Source: Pseudomonadota bacterium
GTDB lineage: Bacteria; Pseudomonadota; Alphaproteobacteria; Caulobacterales; Caulobacteraceae
Direction of reading: 5' to 3'
Assembly: GCA_021816155.1 (NCBI GenBank)
Contig: JAKAZA010000024.1
Location: forward strand, 1-36,562
Length of the DNA stretch: 36,562 nucleotides
The translations under genes were made by a program, and so were the position numbers. Positions 8,933-15,111 of the stretch are shown piece after piece. The notes beneath the pieces were generated by a model. The model was not told the DNA's origin and did not search any database. It was given only the letters and a program-made list of their open reading frames with translations. The stretch's first letter is position 1. Each line of letters begins with the position of its first letter.

Positions 8933-10008
8933 CCATCCACGATGCGCCCGAGCACCCGGGCCGTGTAGTCGACCAGCGGAATCACACGAGCATAGTTCAG
9001 CCGGGCGGGACCTATCACGCCGATCGCGCCCAGCACCTTCTGTCGTCCGCTCATATAGGGCGCGGCGATCACGGCGGAACCCGAAAGAGAAAAGAGCCGC
9101 GTCTCCGCGCCGATGAAGATGCGCACGCCCTGCGCGTCGCGCACGTTGTCGAGGAGGCCGATCAGCTGTTCCTTCTGCTCGAGGTCGTCGAACAGCATGC
9201 GCACGCGCTCGAGGTCGGCCATGGCTTCCGGGTCGGCCAGCAGGTTGGCGCGGCCGCGCACGATCAGCGCGCGCTCGGTCTCGCCGCCGCCGCTCCAGGC
9301 CGCCAGGCCCTCCTCAACCAGCCGCGCCGCCGTGGCGTCGAGCTCGCGCCGCGCGCGCTCGAGTTCGCCGCCGACCTCGATTCGCGCCTCGGCGAGCGTG
9401 CGGCCGCGGAGCCGCGCGTTCAGGAAGTTGGACGCCTCGGCAAGCGCCGAGGGCGTGACGCCGGCCGGACGGCGCATCAGCCGGTTCTCCACCTGGCCGT
9501 CGTCGAAAACCATGATCACCAGCGCCTGGTCCGGGCCCAGCGCCACGAACTCGACGTGCTTGACGCCCGCCTCGCGCTGCGACGCGACCACGACCCCCGC
9601 GCCGCCCGCGAGGCCCGACAGGATCGAGCTCGCCTCGTTCATCGCTTCCTCGAGCGAGCGGCCGTGGGCGGTGAGCCGCGCCTCGATCATGCGGCGATCC
9701 TCCTCGGCCAGGTCGCCCACTTCGAGCAGGCCGTCGACGAAGAGGCGCAGGCCGACGTGGGTCGGCATGCGGCCCGCGCTGATGTGCGGGGCGTCCAGCA
9801 ATCCGAGTTCGGCCAGATCCTGCATGGTGTTGCGGATCGACGCCGGCGAGAGCCCGATACCGGCCCTGGCGAGGGTGCGCGATCCGACCGGCTCCCCGGT
9901 CTCCAGGTAGGCCTCGACGATGCGACGGAAAATATCGCGGGCGCGCGCGTCCAGCTCCGCGAGCGCGGGCCCTTGGGACAGTGATAGGCCGACGAAAGGG
10001 TTGGTCAT
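8929..10008 (-). CDS. hrcA: HrcA heat-inducible transcription repressor
   Basis: HrcA represses groESL-type operons by binding the CIRCE operator and needs GroEL to fold. The 359-residue protein has the N-terminal winged helix ([19 protein letters not shown] followed by [10 protein letters not shown]), a central GAF-like domain and the C-terminal [19 protein letters not shown] signature. The ORF in the track runs on to 10731, but this is antisense to rph; the ATG at 10008 (MTNPFVG) is the natural start. hrcA and grpE overlap by four bases and form an operon. No CIRCE (TTAGCACTC-N9-GAGTGCTAA) is present in the 51 bp before hrcA, so autoregulation through CIRCE is not supported here. Confidence 0.96.
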   Translation of the reverse strand: MTNPFVGLSLSQGPALAELDARARDIFRRIVEAYLETGEPVGSRTLARAGIGLSPASIRNTMQDLAELGLLDAPHISAGRMPTHVGLRLFVDGLLEVGDLAEEDRRMIEARLTAHGRSLEEAMNEASSILSGLAGGAGVVVASQREAGVKHVEFVALGPDQALVIMVFDDGQVENRLMRRPAGVTPSALAEASNFLNARLRGRTLAEARIEVGGELERARRELDATAARLVEEGLAAWSGGGETERALIVRGRANLLADPEAMADLERVRMLFDDLEQKEQLIGLLDNVRDAQGVRIFIGAETRLFSLSGSAVIAAPYMSGRQKVLGAIGVIGPARLNYARVIPLVDYTARVLGRIVDG

Positions 10009-10059
10009 CGTGCAGGCATTGAGGATAAGCGCGCGGAGATCGTGTGCAAGGAGTGACCC

Positions 10060-10779
10060 GTGGTGAAGCGACCTTCCGGCCGGCTGGCCGACCAGCTGCG
10101 CGAAGTGACGCTGGAGACCGACGTGAACCGCTATGCCGAGGGTTCGTGCCTCGTCTCGTTCGGCCATACCCGCGTGCTGGTGACGGCAAGCCTCGATGAG
10201 ACCGTGCCCCCGTTCCTGCGCGGTCGCGGCCAGGGCTGGGTGACGGCCGAGTACGGCATGTTGCCGCGGGCCACTCACACCCGCGGCCGCCGCGAAGCGG
10301 CCGAGGGCAAGCAGTCCGGCCGCAGCCAGGAGATCCAGCGGCTGATCGGCCGCTCCCTGCGTGCGGTCACCGACCTGAGGGCCCTGGGCGAGCGGCAGAT
10401 CACGCTCGACTGCGACGTCATCCAGGCGGACGGGGGCACGCGCACCGCGGCGATCACCGGCGCCTGGGTGGCGCTTCGGCTGGCCACCCGCTGGCTGAAG
10501 GACGAAGGCGTCATCGCCGCCGACGCAATCCGCGACCACGTTGCGGCTGTTTCCTGCGGCGTCTGCAAAGACCAGCCCGTGCTCGACCTCGACTACGAGG
10601 AGGACTCCACCGCCGAGGCGGACGCCAACTTCGTGCTGACCGGCGTCGGCGACATCGTGGAGATCCAGGCCACCGGCGAGAAGCGCGGGTTCACCAGGGC
10701 GGAGTTCGAGCAGCTCTTCACGTTGGCCCAAAGCGGCGTCGCGACCCTCGTGGAACTGCAGAAGAGGGCGATCGCCTAG
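10060..10779 (+). CDS. rph: Ribonuclease PH
   Basis: A phosphorolytic 3'-5' exoribonuclease that trims tRNA 3' ends. The 239-residue protein has the family opening [11 protein letters not shown], phosphate-site residues in [17 protein letters not shown], and the [15 protein letters not shown] signature. GTG at 10060 is preceded by AAGGAG with six bases between. It is divergent from hrcA (51 bp), as in many alphaproteobacteria, but the rdgB and hemW genes that often follow rph are absent; dnaN lies there instead in the opposite direction. The rph and dnaN stop codons share one CTAG. Confidence 0.97.
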   Translation: MVKRPSGRLADQLREVTLETDVNRYAEGSCLVSFGHTRVLVTASLDETVPPFLRGRGQGWVTAEYGMLPRATHTRGRREAAEGKQSGRSQEIQRLIGRSLRAVTDLRALGERQITLDCDVIQADGGTRTAAITGAWVALRLATRWLKDEGVIAADAIRDHVAAVSCGVCKDQPVLDLDYEEDSTAEADANFVLTGVGDIVEIQATGEKRGFTRAEFEQLFTLAQSGVATLVELQKRAIA

Positions 10780-11912
10780 GCTCGCAGCGGCATCAGCACG
10801 TACTGGACGCCGGCGTCGGTGGGATCCAGCACCAGGGTCGGGTCGAGCACGGTCGCGCCGCCCGCGTGTTCAGGGAAGCGGAACTCGGCGATCTCGCCGC
10901 CGATCTGGGTGGTGACGTCGAGGATGTAGCGCGCATTGAAGCCGATCTCGAACGGTTCGCCCTCGTAGTCGACCTCCAGCTCCTCGACCGCCTGGCCGGC
11001 GTCCATGTTGCGCACGGTGAGGGTCATGCGCCCGCTCTCGATCGAGAGCCGCACGGCGCGGCTCTGCTCGGTCGAGATGGTCGCCACGCGGTCGACCGCA
11101 GCGGCGAAGAGGGCGTTGTCGAGCGTCATCACACGCTTGTTGTCGCGCGGTATCACGCGCTCGTACGGCGGGAACGAGCCGTCGATCACCTTCGACGTCA
11201 TCTGCGTGTGGTTCACGCCGAACCGCACCTTCTGCGCCGAGACACCCATCACCACCGTCTCGCCGCCGTCGTCCAGGAGGCGCCTCGCCTCGCCCACGGT
11301 CTTGCGGGGGATGATCACGCCTGGCGCGCCGGAGAAGCCCTCGGGGGCCGGCATCTCGGCCAGCGCCAGGCGGCGGCCGTCGGTCGCCACGGCGCGCAGC
11401 TTCGCTTGGCCCTCCTCGACGACGGCGTGCAGGTAGAGGCCGTTGAGGTAGTAGCGCGTCTCTTCGGTCGAGATGGCGAAGCGCGTCTTGTCGATCAGGC
11501 GGATGAGGTCGTTGGTGTCGATCGAGGTCGCCGCGCCAAGTCCCTCGGCCGACATCACCGGGAAATCGCCAGCCGGCAGGACCGGCAGGTTGAAGCGCGA
11601 ACGGCCGGCGGCCACCTGCAGGCGGGGGTCTTCGCCGGTGTAGCTGAGCGAGACGTCCGCCCCTTCGGGCAGCTTTCGCACGATCTCATAGAGCGTGTGC
11701 GCCGGCGCCGTGATCTGGCCCGGGACGTCCACCTGCGCAGGGCTGGCGTCGGTGATCTCCATGTCGAGGTCGGTGGCCGAGAAGGCGACCTGGTCCTGGC
11801 CGGCCGAGAGCAGCACGTTGGAGAGGATCGGGATGGTGTTGCGCCGCTCGACGACGCTCTGCACGTGCCCGAGGGCCTTCAAGAGCGCCGCCCGCTCGAT
11901 TGTCAGCTTCAT
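10776..11912 (-). CDS. dnaN: DNA polymerase III sliding clamp (beta subunit)
   Basis: The ring-shaped processivity factor of the replicase; also the docking site for repair and mismatch proteins. The 378-residue protein shows the three-domain family pattern, with [31 protein letters not shown] and the C-terminal YVLMPLR near the peptide-binding cleft. ATG at 11912 opens directly on the conserved [14 protein letters not shown]. It is not next to dnaA, recF or gyrB; recF-gyrB lie 17 kb downstream in the opposite direction. The 257-bp region in front of it carries four GANTC motifs. Confidence 0.98.
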   Translation of the reverse strand: MKLTIERAALLKALGHVQSVVERRNTIPILSNVLLSAGQDQVAFSATDLDMEITDASPAQVDVPGQITAPAHTLYEIVRKLPEGADVSLSYTGEDPRLQVAAGRSRFNLPVLPAGDFPVMSAEGLGAATSIDTNDLIRLIDKTRFAISTEETRYYLNGLYLHAVVEEGQAKLRAVATDGRRLALAEMPAPEGFSGAPGVIIPRKTVGEARRLLDDGGETVVMGVSAQKVRFGVNHTQMTSKVIDGSFPPYERVIPRDNKRVMTLDNALFAAAVDRVATISTEQSRAVRLSIESGRMTLTVRNMDAGQAVEELEVDYEGEPFEIGFNARYILDVTTQIGGEIAEFRFPEHAGGATVLDPTLVLDPTDAGVQYVLMPLRA

Positions 11913-11948
11913 CCAGGTCCTGTCCGCAAAGCCCCGCAGGCGGGTTTC

Positions 11949-12082
11949 GAATCCCCGCGCCGCTCTTCCGATCGGACGCGCGAGATTAGACGAAACCGCG
12001 CCCGGCGGAAGGCCTGCAGATTCCCATTGTCCACAGCTGCGCGACTCCTGCGCGACGGAGCGAACCTAGCGCCGTTTGATTC
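11949..12082. promoter_or_regulatory. Cluster of four GANTC sites between dnaN and the diiron gene
   Basis: GAATC at 11949, GATTC at 12019, GACTC at 12043 and GATTC at 12078 lie within 134 bp of the divergent intergenic region. GANTC is the target of the cell-cycle methyltransferase CcrM in alphaproteobacteria and of the methylation-sensitive regulator GcrA. A near-match to a DnaA box (TTGTCCACA, 12027-12035) lies among them. Function is inferred. Confidence 0.5.
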
Positions 12083-12103
12083 GTGACGCGGGCGTCATTT
12101 TTC

Positions 12104-12133
12104 TTGACACTGCGAACTGCTCGCAGGCATATC
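12104..12133 (+). promoter_or_regulatory. Candidate promoter of the diiron gene
   Basis: A TTGACA at 12104-12109 is followed after 17-18 bp by GCATATC, a plausible -10 region. It lies about 37 bp before the GTG start at 12170. Confidence 0.45.
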
Positions 12134-12169
12134 GCCGCGCCAGAACCGTCCAACTTGGGAGACTTAGCC

Positions 12170-13297
12170 GTGGCCGATGGCAATATCACGAAGGACGAAG
12201 TGTACCGCGCCGTGGCGCCTACCGACTTCGAGTCCATGCTCGAGCTCGACCGCTACAACAACCGCTCGACCGCCTTCGACAAGATCATTTCGGCCACGCA
12301 CGACCACTTCTGGGACCCGCTCTCGAAGGACTACATCGACTTCAACGAGCCGTTCGACATGGAGAACGAGGCGCTGCTTCCCGAGGAGATGATCGGGGTG
12401 CTGCAGACCAACTACGGCAAGGAGATGCTCGCCGACCCGAAGAAGCGGATCGCCTTCATCAACGCCCAGACGCTGCGCTCGTTCTCGTCGATCCTGCACG
12501 GCGAGCAAGGCGCGCTGAACCTGTCGGCCAGCCTGTGCCACGTGCTCTATGACCAAGGCGCGCAGGAGTACGCCGCCAACCAGACCCGCGAAGAGGCCCG
12601 CCACGTCACGGCCTTCGCCAAGTACATCAAGGCCCGCTGGGGCCGGCCGGCGAAGTGCTCGCCGGTGCTGCAGAACCTGCTCGTCGAGATCATCTCCTCG
12701 CCGGAGGTCTACAAGAAGATCATCGGCATGCAGATGCTGGTGGAGGGCCTGGCCATGGGCGCCTTCGCGACCTTCTACCAGAAGCTCAACGACCCGCTCG
12801 GTCGCAAGCTGATGCAGCTCGTCATGACCGACGAGGCTTTCCACCACAAGTTCGGGAAGATCTGGGCCGACCGCACCATTCCGAAGCTGACCGAGGACGA
12901 GCACAACATCATCGAAGACTGGGCGGCTCACTGCTTCCAGACGCTGCTCTTCAATCTCGTCGCGCCGTCCGAGCAGCGCGACCTGTTCGAGGAATTCGGC
13001 ATGGATCCCGACCGGGTGATCGCTGAATTCGCCGAGATCGCGACGGACGAGAACCGCCGCGAGGACATGAAGGAAGCCACCAACATCTTCCGCGTGCTGA
13101 TCAAGACCCTGCTCAACGCTGGCATCATCACCGACCGCACGCGCGCCTTCTATGCGATGTATGTCGACATGGACGAGCTCAAGGGCGAAGGCGACAAGAT
13201 GGTCGGAGACGAGATCGCCGAAGAAGGCATCGTCTACTTGAAGGCGATCAACTTCCGCGACCGCTCGCCAGGCCTGCGGCTTGCCGCCGCAGAGTAA
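12170..13297 (+). CDS. Ferritin-like diiron-carboxylate protein, function unknown
   Basis: A 375-residue soluble, largely helical protein with the full set of diiron ligands of the ribonucleotide reductase R2/AurF type: Glu112 (HGEQGA), Glu142/His145 (EEARH), Glu192 (VEGLAMG) and Glu222/His225 (DEAFHH). The two half-sites have the same 30-residue spacing (112 to 142, 192 to 222). Close relatives occur in alphaproteobacteria and are usually named only ferritin-like domain protein. There is no nrdA-like partner nearby and the Tyr-radical context of R2 is not evident, so an oxidase or oxygenase role is as likely. The GTG at 12170 is chosen because VADGNITKDEVYRAV begins the conserved protein and GGGAG lies upstream; the track ORF starts earlier in apparently non-coding DNA. 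A strong terminator follows, so it is probably monocistronic. Confidence 0.82.
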   Translation: MADGNITKDEVYRAVAPTDFESMLELDRYNNRSTAFDKIISATHDHFWDPLSKDYIDFNEPFDMENEALLPEEMIGVLQTNYGKEMLADPKKRIAFINAQTLRSFSSILHGEQGALNLSASLCHVLYDQGAQEYAANQTREEARHVTAFAKYIKARWGRPAKCSPVLQNLLVEIISSPEVYKKIIGMQMLVEGLAMGAFATFYQKLNDPLGRKLMQLVMTDEAFHHKFGKIWADRTIPKLTEDEHNIIEDWAAHCFQTLLFNLVAPSEQRDLFEEFGMDPDRVIAEFAEIATDENRREDMKEATNIFRVLIKTLLNAGIITDRTRAFYAMYVDMDELKGEGDKMVGDEIAEEGIVYLKAINFRDRSPGLRLAAAE

Positions 13298-13332
13298 CGC
13301 TCAAGTTCTCATTTTAGTCGTGAATCGTGTTT

Positions 13333-13368
13333 AGCGCCCCGCATCCGAACGCGGGGCGCTTGCCTTTT
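13333..13368 (+). terminator. Strong intrinsic terminator after the diiron gene
   Basis: A perfect 10-bp GC-rich stem (AGCGCCCCGC / GCGGGGCGCT) with an 8-nt loop is followed by TGCCTTTT, 35 bp past the stop codon. It is the clearest Rho-independent terminator in the window. Confidence 0.88.
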
Positions 13369-13402
13369 CGCCGACCAGCGGCGAAAATCACGAAGGATGA
13401 GA

Positions 13403-13933
13403 ATGAAGGTTCCGGTTGCGATTCTCTCCCTGCTGGCGCTGGCCGGCGTGGCGTTCCCGGTTGCGGCGGCTCAGTTGCAGCCGTTGCGCCCTGTCGCCCG
13501 GAATCTCTATTCCGGGCGGTGGTACGAGATCGCCCGCACCCCGAATATCACCGAAGGCGATTGCCAGGGCTCGACGTACGACTTCGCCGGCTGGTCGGCC
13601 GGCCAGTTCTCCGCCGTGCAGACATGCCATCAGGGCGGACCGGCCGGCCCGGCGCGTAGCATCAAGGTCAGCGGCCGCGTGCTGCCCCAGACTGCGAACA
13701 CCAAGATGCAGCTCGCGATCCTCGGCGGCCTCTGGACCCAGCAGTACTGGATACTCGACCATGCGCTGGACAACGCGTGGCTGATCATGACCACGCCGAA
13801 CAACCGTTATGTCTGGCTGATGTCGCGCCAGCCGGTGCTGACCGGCGCGTCCCGCGCCGCCGCGCTCGCCCGCCTGTCGCAGTTCGGCTTCGATCTGTCC
13901 CACCTCGTCTTCCCGCAGCAGGCGATGCGCTAG
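13403..13933 (+). CDS. Exported bacterial lipocalin
   Basis: A 176-residue protein with a signal peptide (KVPVAILSLLALAGVAF, cut near AAA about residue 23) and the lipocalin fold signature YSGRWYEIAR, with the invariant G-x-W at 38-40 and the second conserved region NRYVWLMSRQP. Relatives of E. coli Blc bind lipids or fatty acids in the envelope; this one has no lipobox Cys at the cleavage site, so it is probably periplasmic rather than lipidated. ATG at 13403 is preferred over 13397 because GAAGGA lies five bases before it. It sits between the terminator of the diiron gene and mmcB. Confidence 0.85.
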   Translation: MKVPVAILSLLALAGVAFPVAAAQLQPLRPVARNLYSGRWYEIARTPNITEGDCQGSTYDFAGWSAGQFSAVQTCHQGGPAGPARSIKVSGRVLPQTANTKMQLAILGGLWTQQYWILDHALDNAWLIMTTPNNRYVWLMSRQPVLTGASRAAALARLSQFGFDLSHLVFPQQAMR

Positions 13934-13940
13934 CGGACGG

Positions 13941-13966
13941 TTGACGGCGCGGAACGAAGCTGGAAC
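13941..13966 (+). promoter_or_regulatory. Promoter of mmcB (Caulobacter-type)
   Basis: TTGACGG at 13941-13947 fits the Caulobacter housekeeping -35 (TTGACGS); GCTGGAAC at 13959-13966 fits the -10 (GCTANAWC) at seven of eight positions, with an 11-bp spacer in the allowed 10-14. Transcription would begin only a few bases before the GTG at 13976, giving a leaderless or nearly leaderless mRNA, in keeping with the lack of a ribosome binding site. Confidence 0.6.
13952..13966. promoter_or_regulatory. LexA/SOS box upstream of mmcB
   Basis: GAAC-GAAGCTG-GAAC is an exact match to the alphaproteobacterial SOS box (GTTC-N7-GTTC read on the other strand). It covers the predicted -10 element, so LexA binding would block the promoter until DNA damage. 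Confidence 0.85.
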
Positions 13967-13975
13967 ACATCGGGC

Positions 13976-14410
13976 GTGGAGACGCTGGTCCTCGCCGTGT
14001 CGCGTCCTGAGACCACCGGCGCCGTGACCCGAGGCGCCGGACGGCTGATGGCTGCGCTGGGCTACGCGCCGCTCATGGAAGTGACGCTGCCTAACGGGCG
14101 ACGCGCCGACATCATGGCGCTTGGGCCGAAGGGCGAGATCGCCATCTGCGAGGTCAAGTCGAGCGCCGAGGATTTCAGGACGGACGGCAAATGGCCAGAG
14201 TACCTGCCTTACTGCGACGTCTTCTACTTCGCCGTGGCCCCGGAGTTCCCTCGTGAAATACTGCCCGAGGCGCCTGGGCTGATCGTGGCCGATGCGTTCG
14301 GCGGGGCGGTGCTGCGCGAGCCGCCGGAAACGCTGCTGGCCGCCGCGCGGCGCAAGGCGCTGACGGTCGCCTTCGCGCGTCTGGCGGCGATGCGGACGAT
14401 GGGCCTCTGA
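13976..14410 (+). CDS. mmcB: MmcB-family DNA repair protein
   Basis: A 144-residue protein with a compact nuclease-like core: LPNGRRADIMAL, then EIAICEVKSS, a D...ExK arrangement of the PD-(D/E)XK superfamily, followed by the conserved KWPEYLPYCDVFYFAV. MmcB of Caulobacter is an SOS-induced protein needed for resistance to mitomycin C; its exact reaction is not established. The GTG start at 13976 has no Shine-Dalgarno, but the predicted promoter places the mRNA start almost at the codon. The SOS box just upstream supports the assignment independently of the protein match. It converges with regA across a GC-rich hairpin. Confidence 0.9.
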   Translation: METLVLAVSRPETTGAVTRGAGRLMAALGYAPLMEVTLPNGRRADIMALGPKGEIAICEVKSSAEDFRTDGKWPEYLPYCDVFYFAVAPEFPREILPEAPGLIVADAFGGAVLREPPETLLAAARRKALTVAFARLAAMRTMGL

Positions 14411-14428
14411 GTGGACCGCCAGCGCGGC

Positions 14429-14452
14429 CGGGGCCCGTCGGGACGGTCCCCG
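14429..14452. terminator. GC-rich hairpin between convergent mmcB and regA
   Basis: CGGGG-c-CCGT, loop CGGG, ACGG-t-CCCCG: nine pairs with one internal mismatch, placed between the two stops. There is no T-run on either side, so it may act as a weak bidirectional terminator or an mRNA end-stabiliser. Confidence 0.35.
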
Positions 14453-14458
14453 CGCGAC

Positions 14459-15016
14459 CTACCGCGGCGCGCGCTTGGCCAGGATGCGCTGGAGCGTGCG
14501 CCGGTGCATGTTCAGCCGGCGCGCCGTTTCCGACACGTTGTGATTGCATAGTTCGTACACGCGCTGGATGTGCTCCCAGCGCACGCGGTCGGCGCTCATC
14601 GGGTTCTCAGGCGGGGCCGGCGTCGAACCCCCCTGCGCGAGCAGCGCCTTGACCACATCGTCGGCGTCGGCGGGCTTGGAGAGGTAGTCGACCGCGCCAG
14701 CCTTCACCGCGGCCACCGCCGTGGCGATATTGCCGTACCCGGTGAGCATGATCACCCGCGCGTCCGGTCGGGCCTCGCGCAAGGCTTCCACCACCTTCAG
14801 GCCGGAGCCGTCCTCGAGCCGCATGTCCAGCACCGCGAACGCCGGGGCGCGGGCGCGCACGGCAGCCAGAGCATCGGCGACCGACTCGACGAGTGTCGCG
14901 TGGAAGCCGCGGCTTTCGAGCGCGCGCCCGAGCCGGTTGCGAAGCGGTGCGTCGTCGTCGAGCAGCAGCAACGACTTGTCCTCCAGCCCGGCCACCGCGG
15001 TTTCAAGGCTCGACAT
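14459..15016 (-). CDS. regA: RegA/ActR/PrrA-type response regulator
   Basis: A 185-residue regulator with an N-terminal receiver (acidic pocket DDD at 20-22, phospho-acceptor D64 in AVLDMRLEDG, switch Thr in MLTGYG, Lys in LSKP), a Pro-rich linker and a C-terminal Fis-type helix-turn-helix (NVSETARRLNMHRRTLQRILAKRAP) that is nearly invariant in RegA homologues. RegA controls respiration, nitrogen, carbon and photosynthesis genes according to redox state. The ATG at 15016 is chosen over the track start (15097) because MSSLETAV leads into the receiver and GGGAG lies upstream. It follows regB on the same strand after 95 bp, which carries a small dyad. Confidence 0.93.
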   Translation of the reverse strand: MSSLETAVAGLEDKSLLLLDDDAPLRNRLGRALESRGFHATLVESVADALAAVRARAPAFAVLDMRLEDGSGLKVVEALREARPDARVIMLTGYGNIATAVAAVKAGAVDYLSKPADADDVVKALLAQGGSTPAPPENPMSADRVRWEHIQRVYELCNHNVSETARRLNMHRRTLQRILAKRAPR

Positions 15017-15066
15017 CAGCACTCGCTCCCAGCTTCCCCAAGGGGCGCCACAAATCGCCCAAGTTG

Positions 15067-15086
15067 CATTCTGTCGTCCGAGAATG
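15067..15086. promoter_or_regulatory. Small dyad in the regB-regA gap
   Basis: CATTCT, 8 bp, AGAATG: a 6-bp inverted repeat about 50 bp upstream of the regA ATG. It could be an operator for separate control of regA. It does not match the published GCGNC-N-GNCGC type RegA site, so it is only a candidate. Confidence 0.3.
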
Positions 15087-15111
15087 TGACTTTGCAAGTG
15101 CGGAGGCTTGC

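Noticed and set aside
11941-11958. tRNA T-arm-like sequence (GCGGG TTTCGAATC CCCGC)
   Set aside because: The loop is two bases too long and no D-arm, anticodon arm or acceptor stem can be fitted; upstream is dnaN coding sequence.
11961-11973. 13-base identity (CGCTCTTCCGATC) with the end of a common Illumina adapter
   Set aside because: The match does not extend on either side and lies in the middle of the sequence, not at an end, so chance is likelier than contamination; raw reads would decide.
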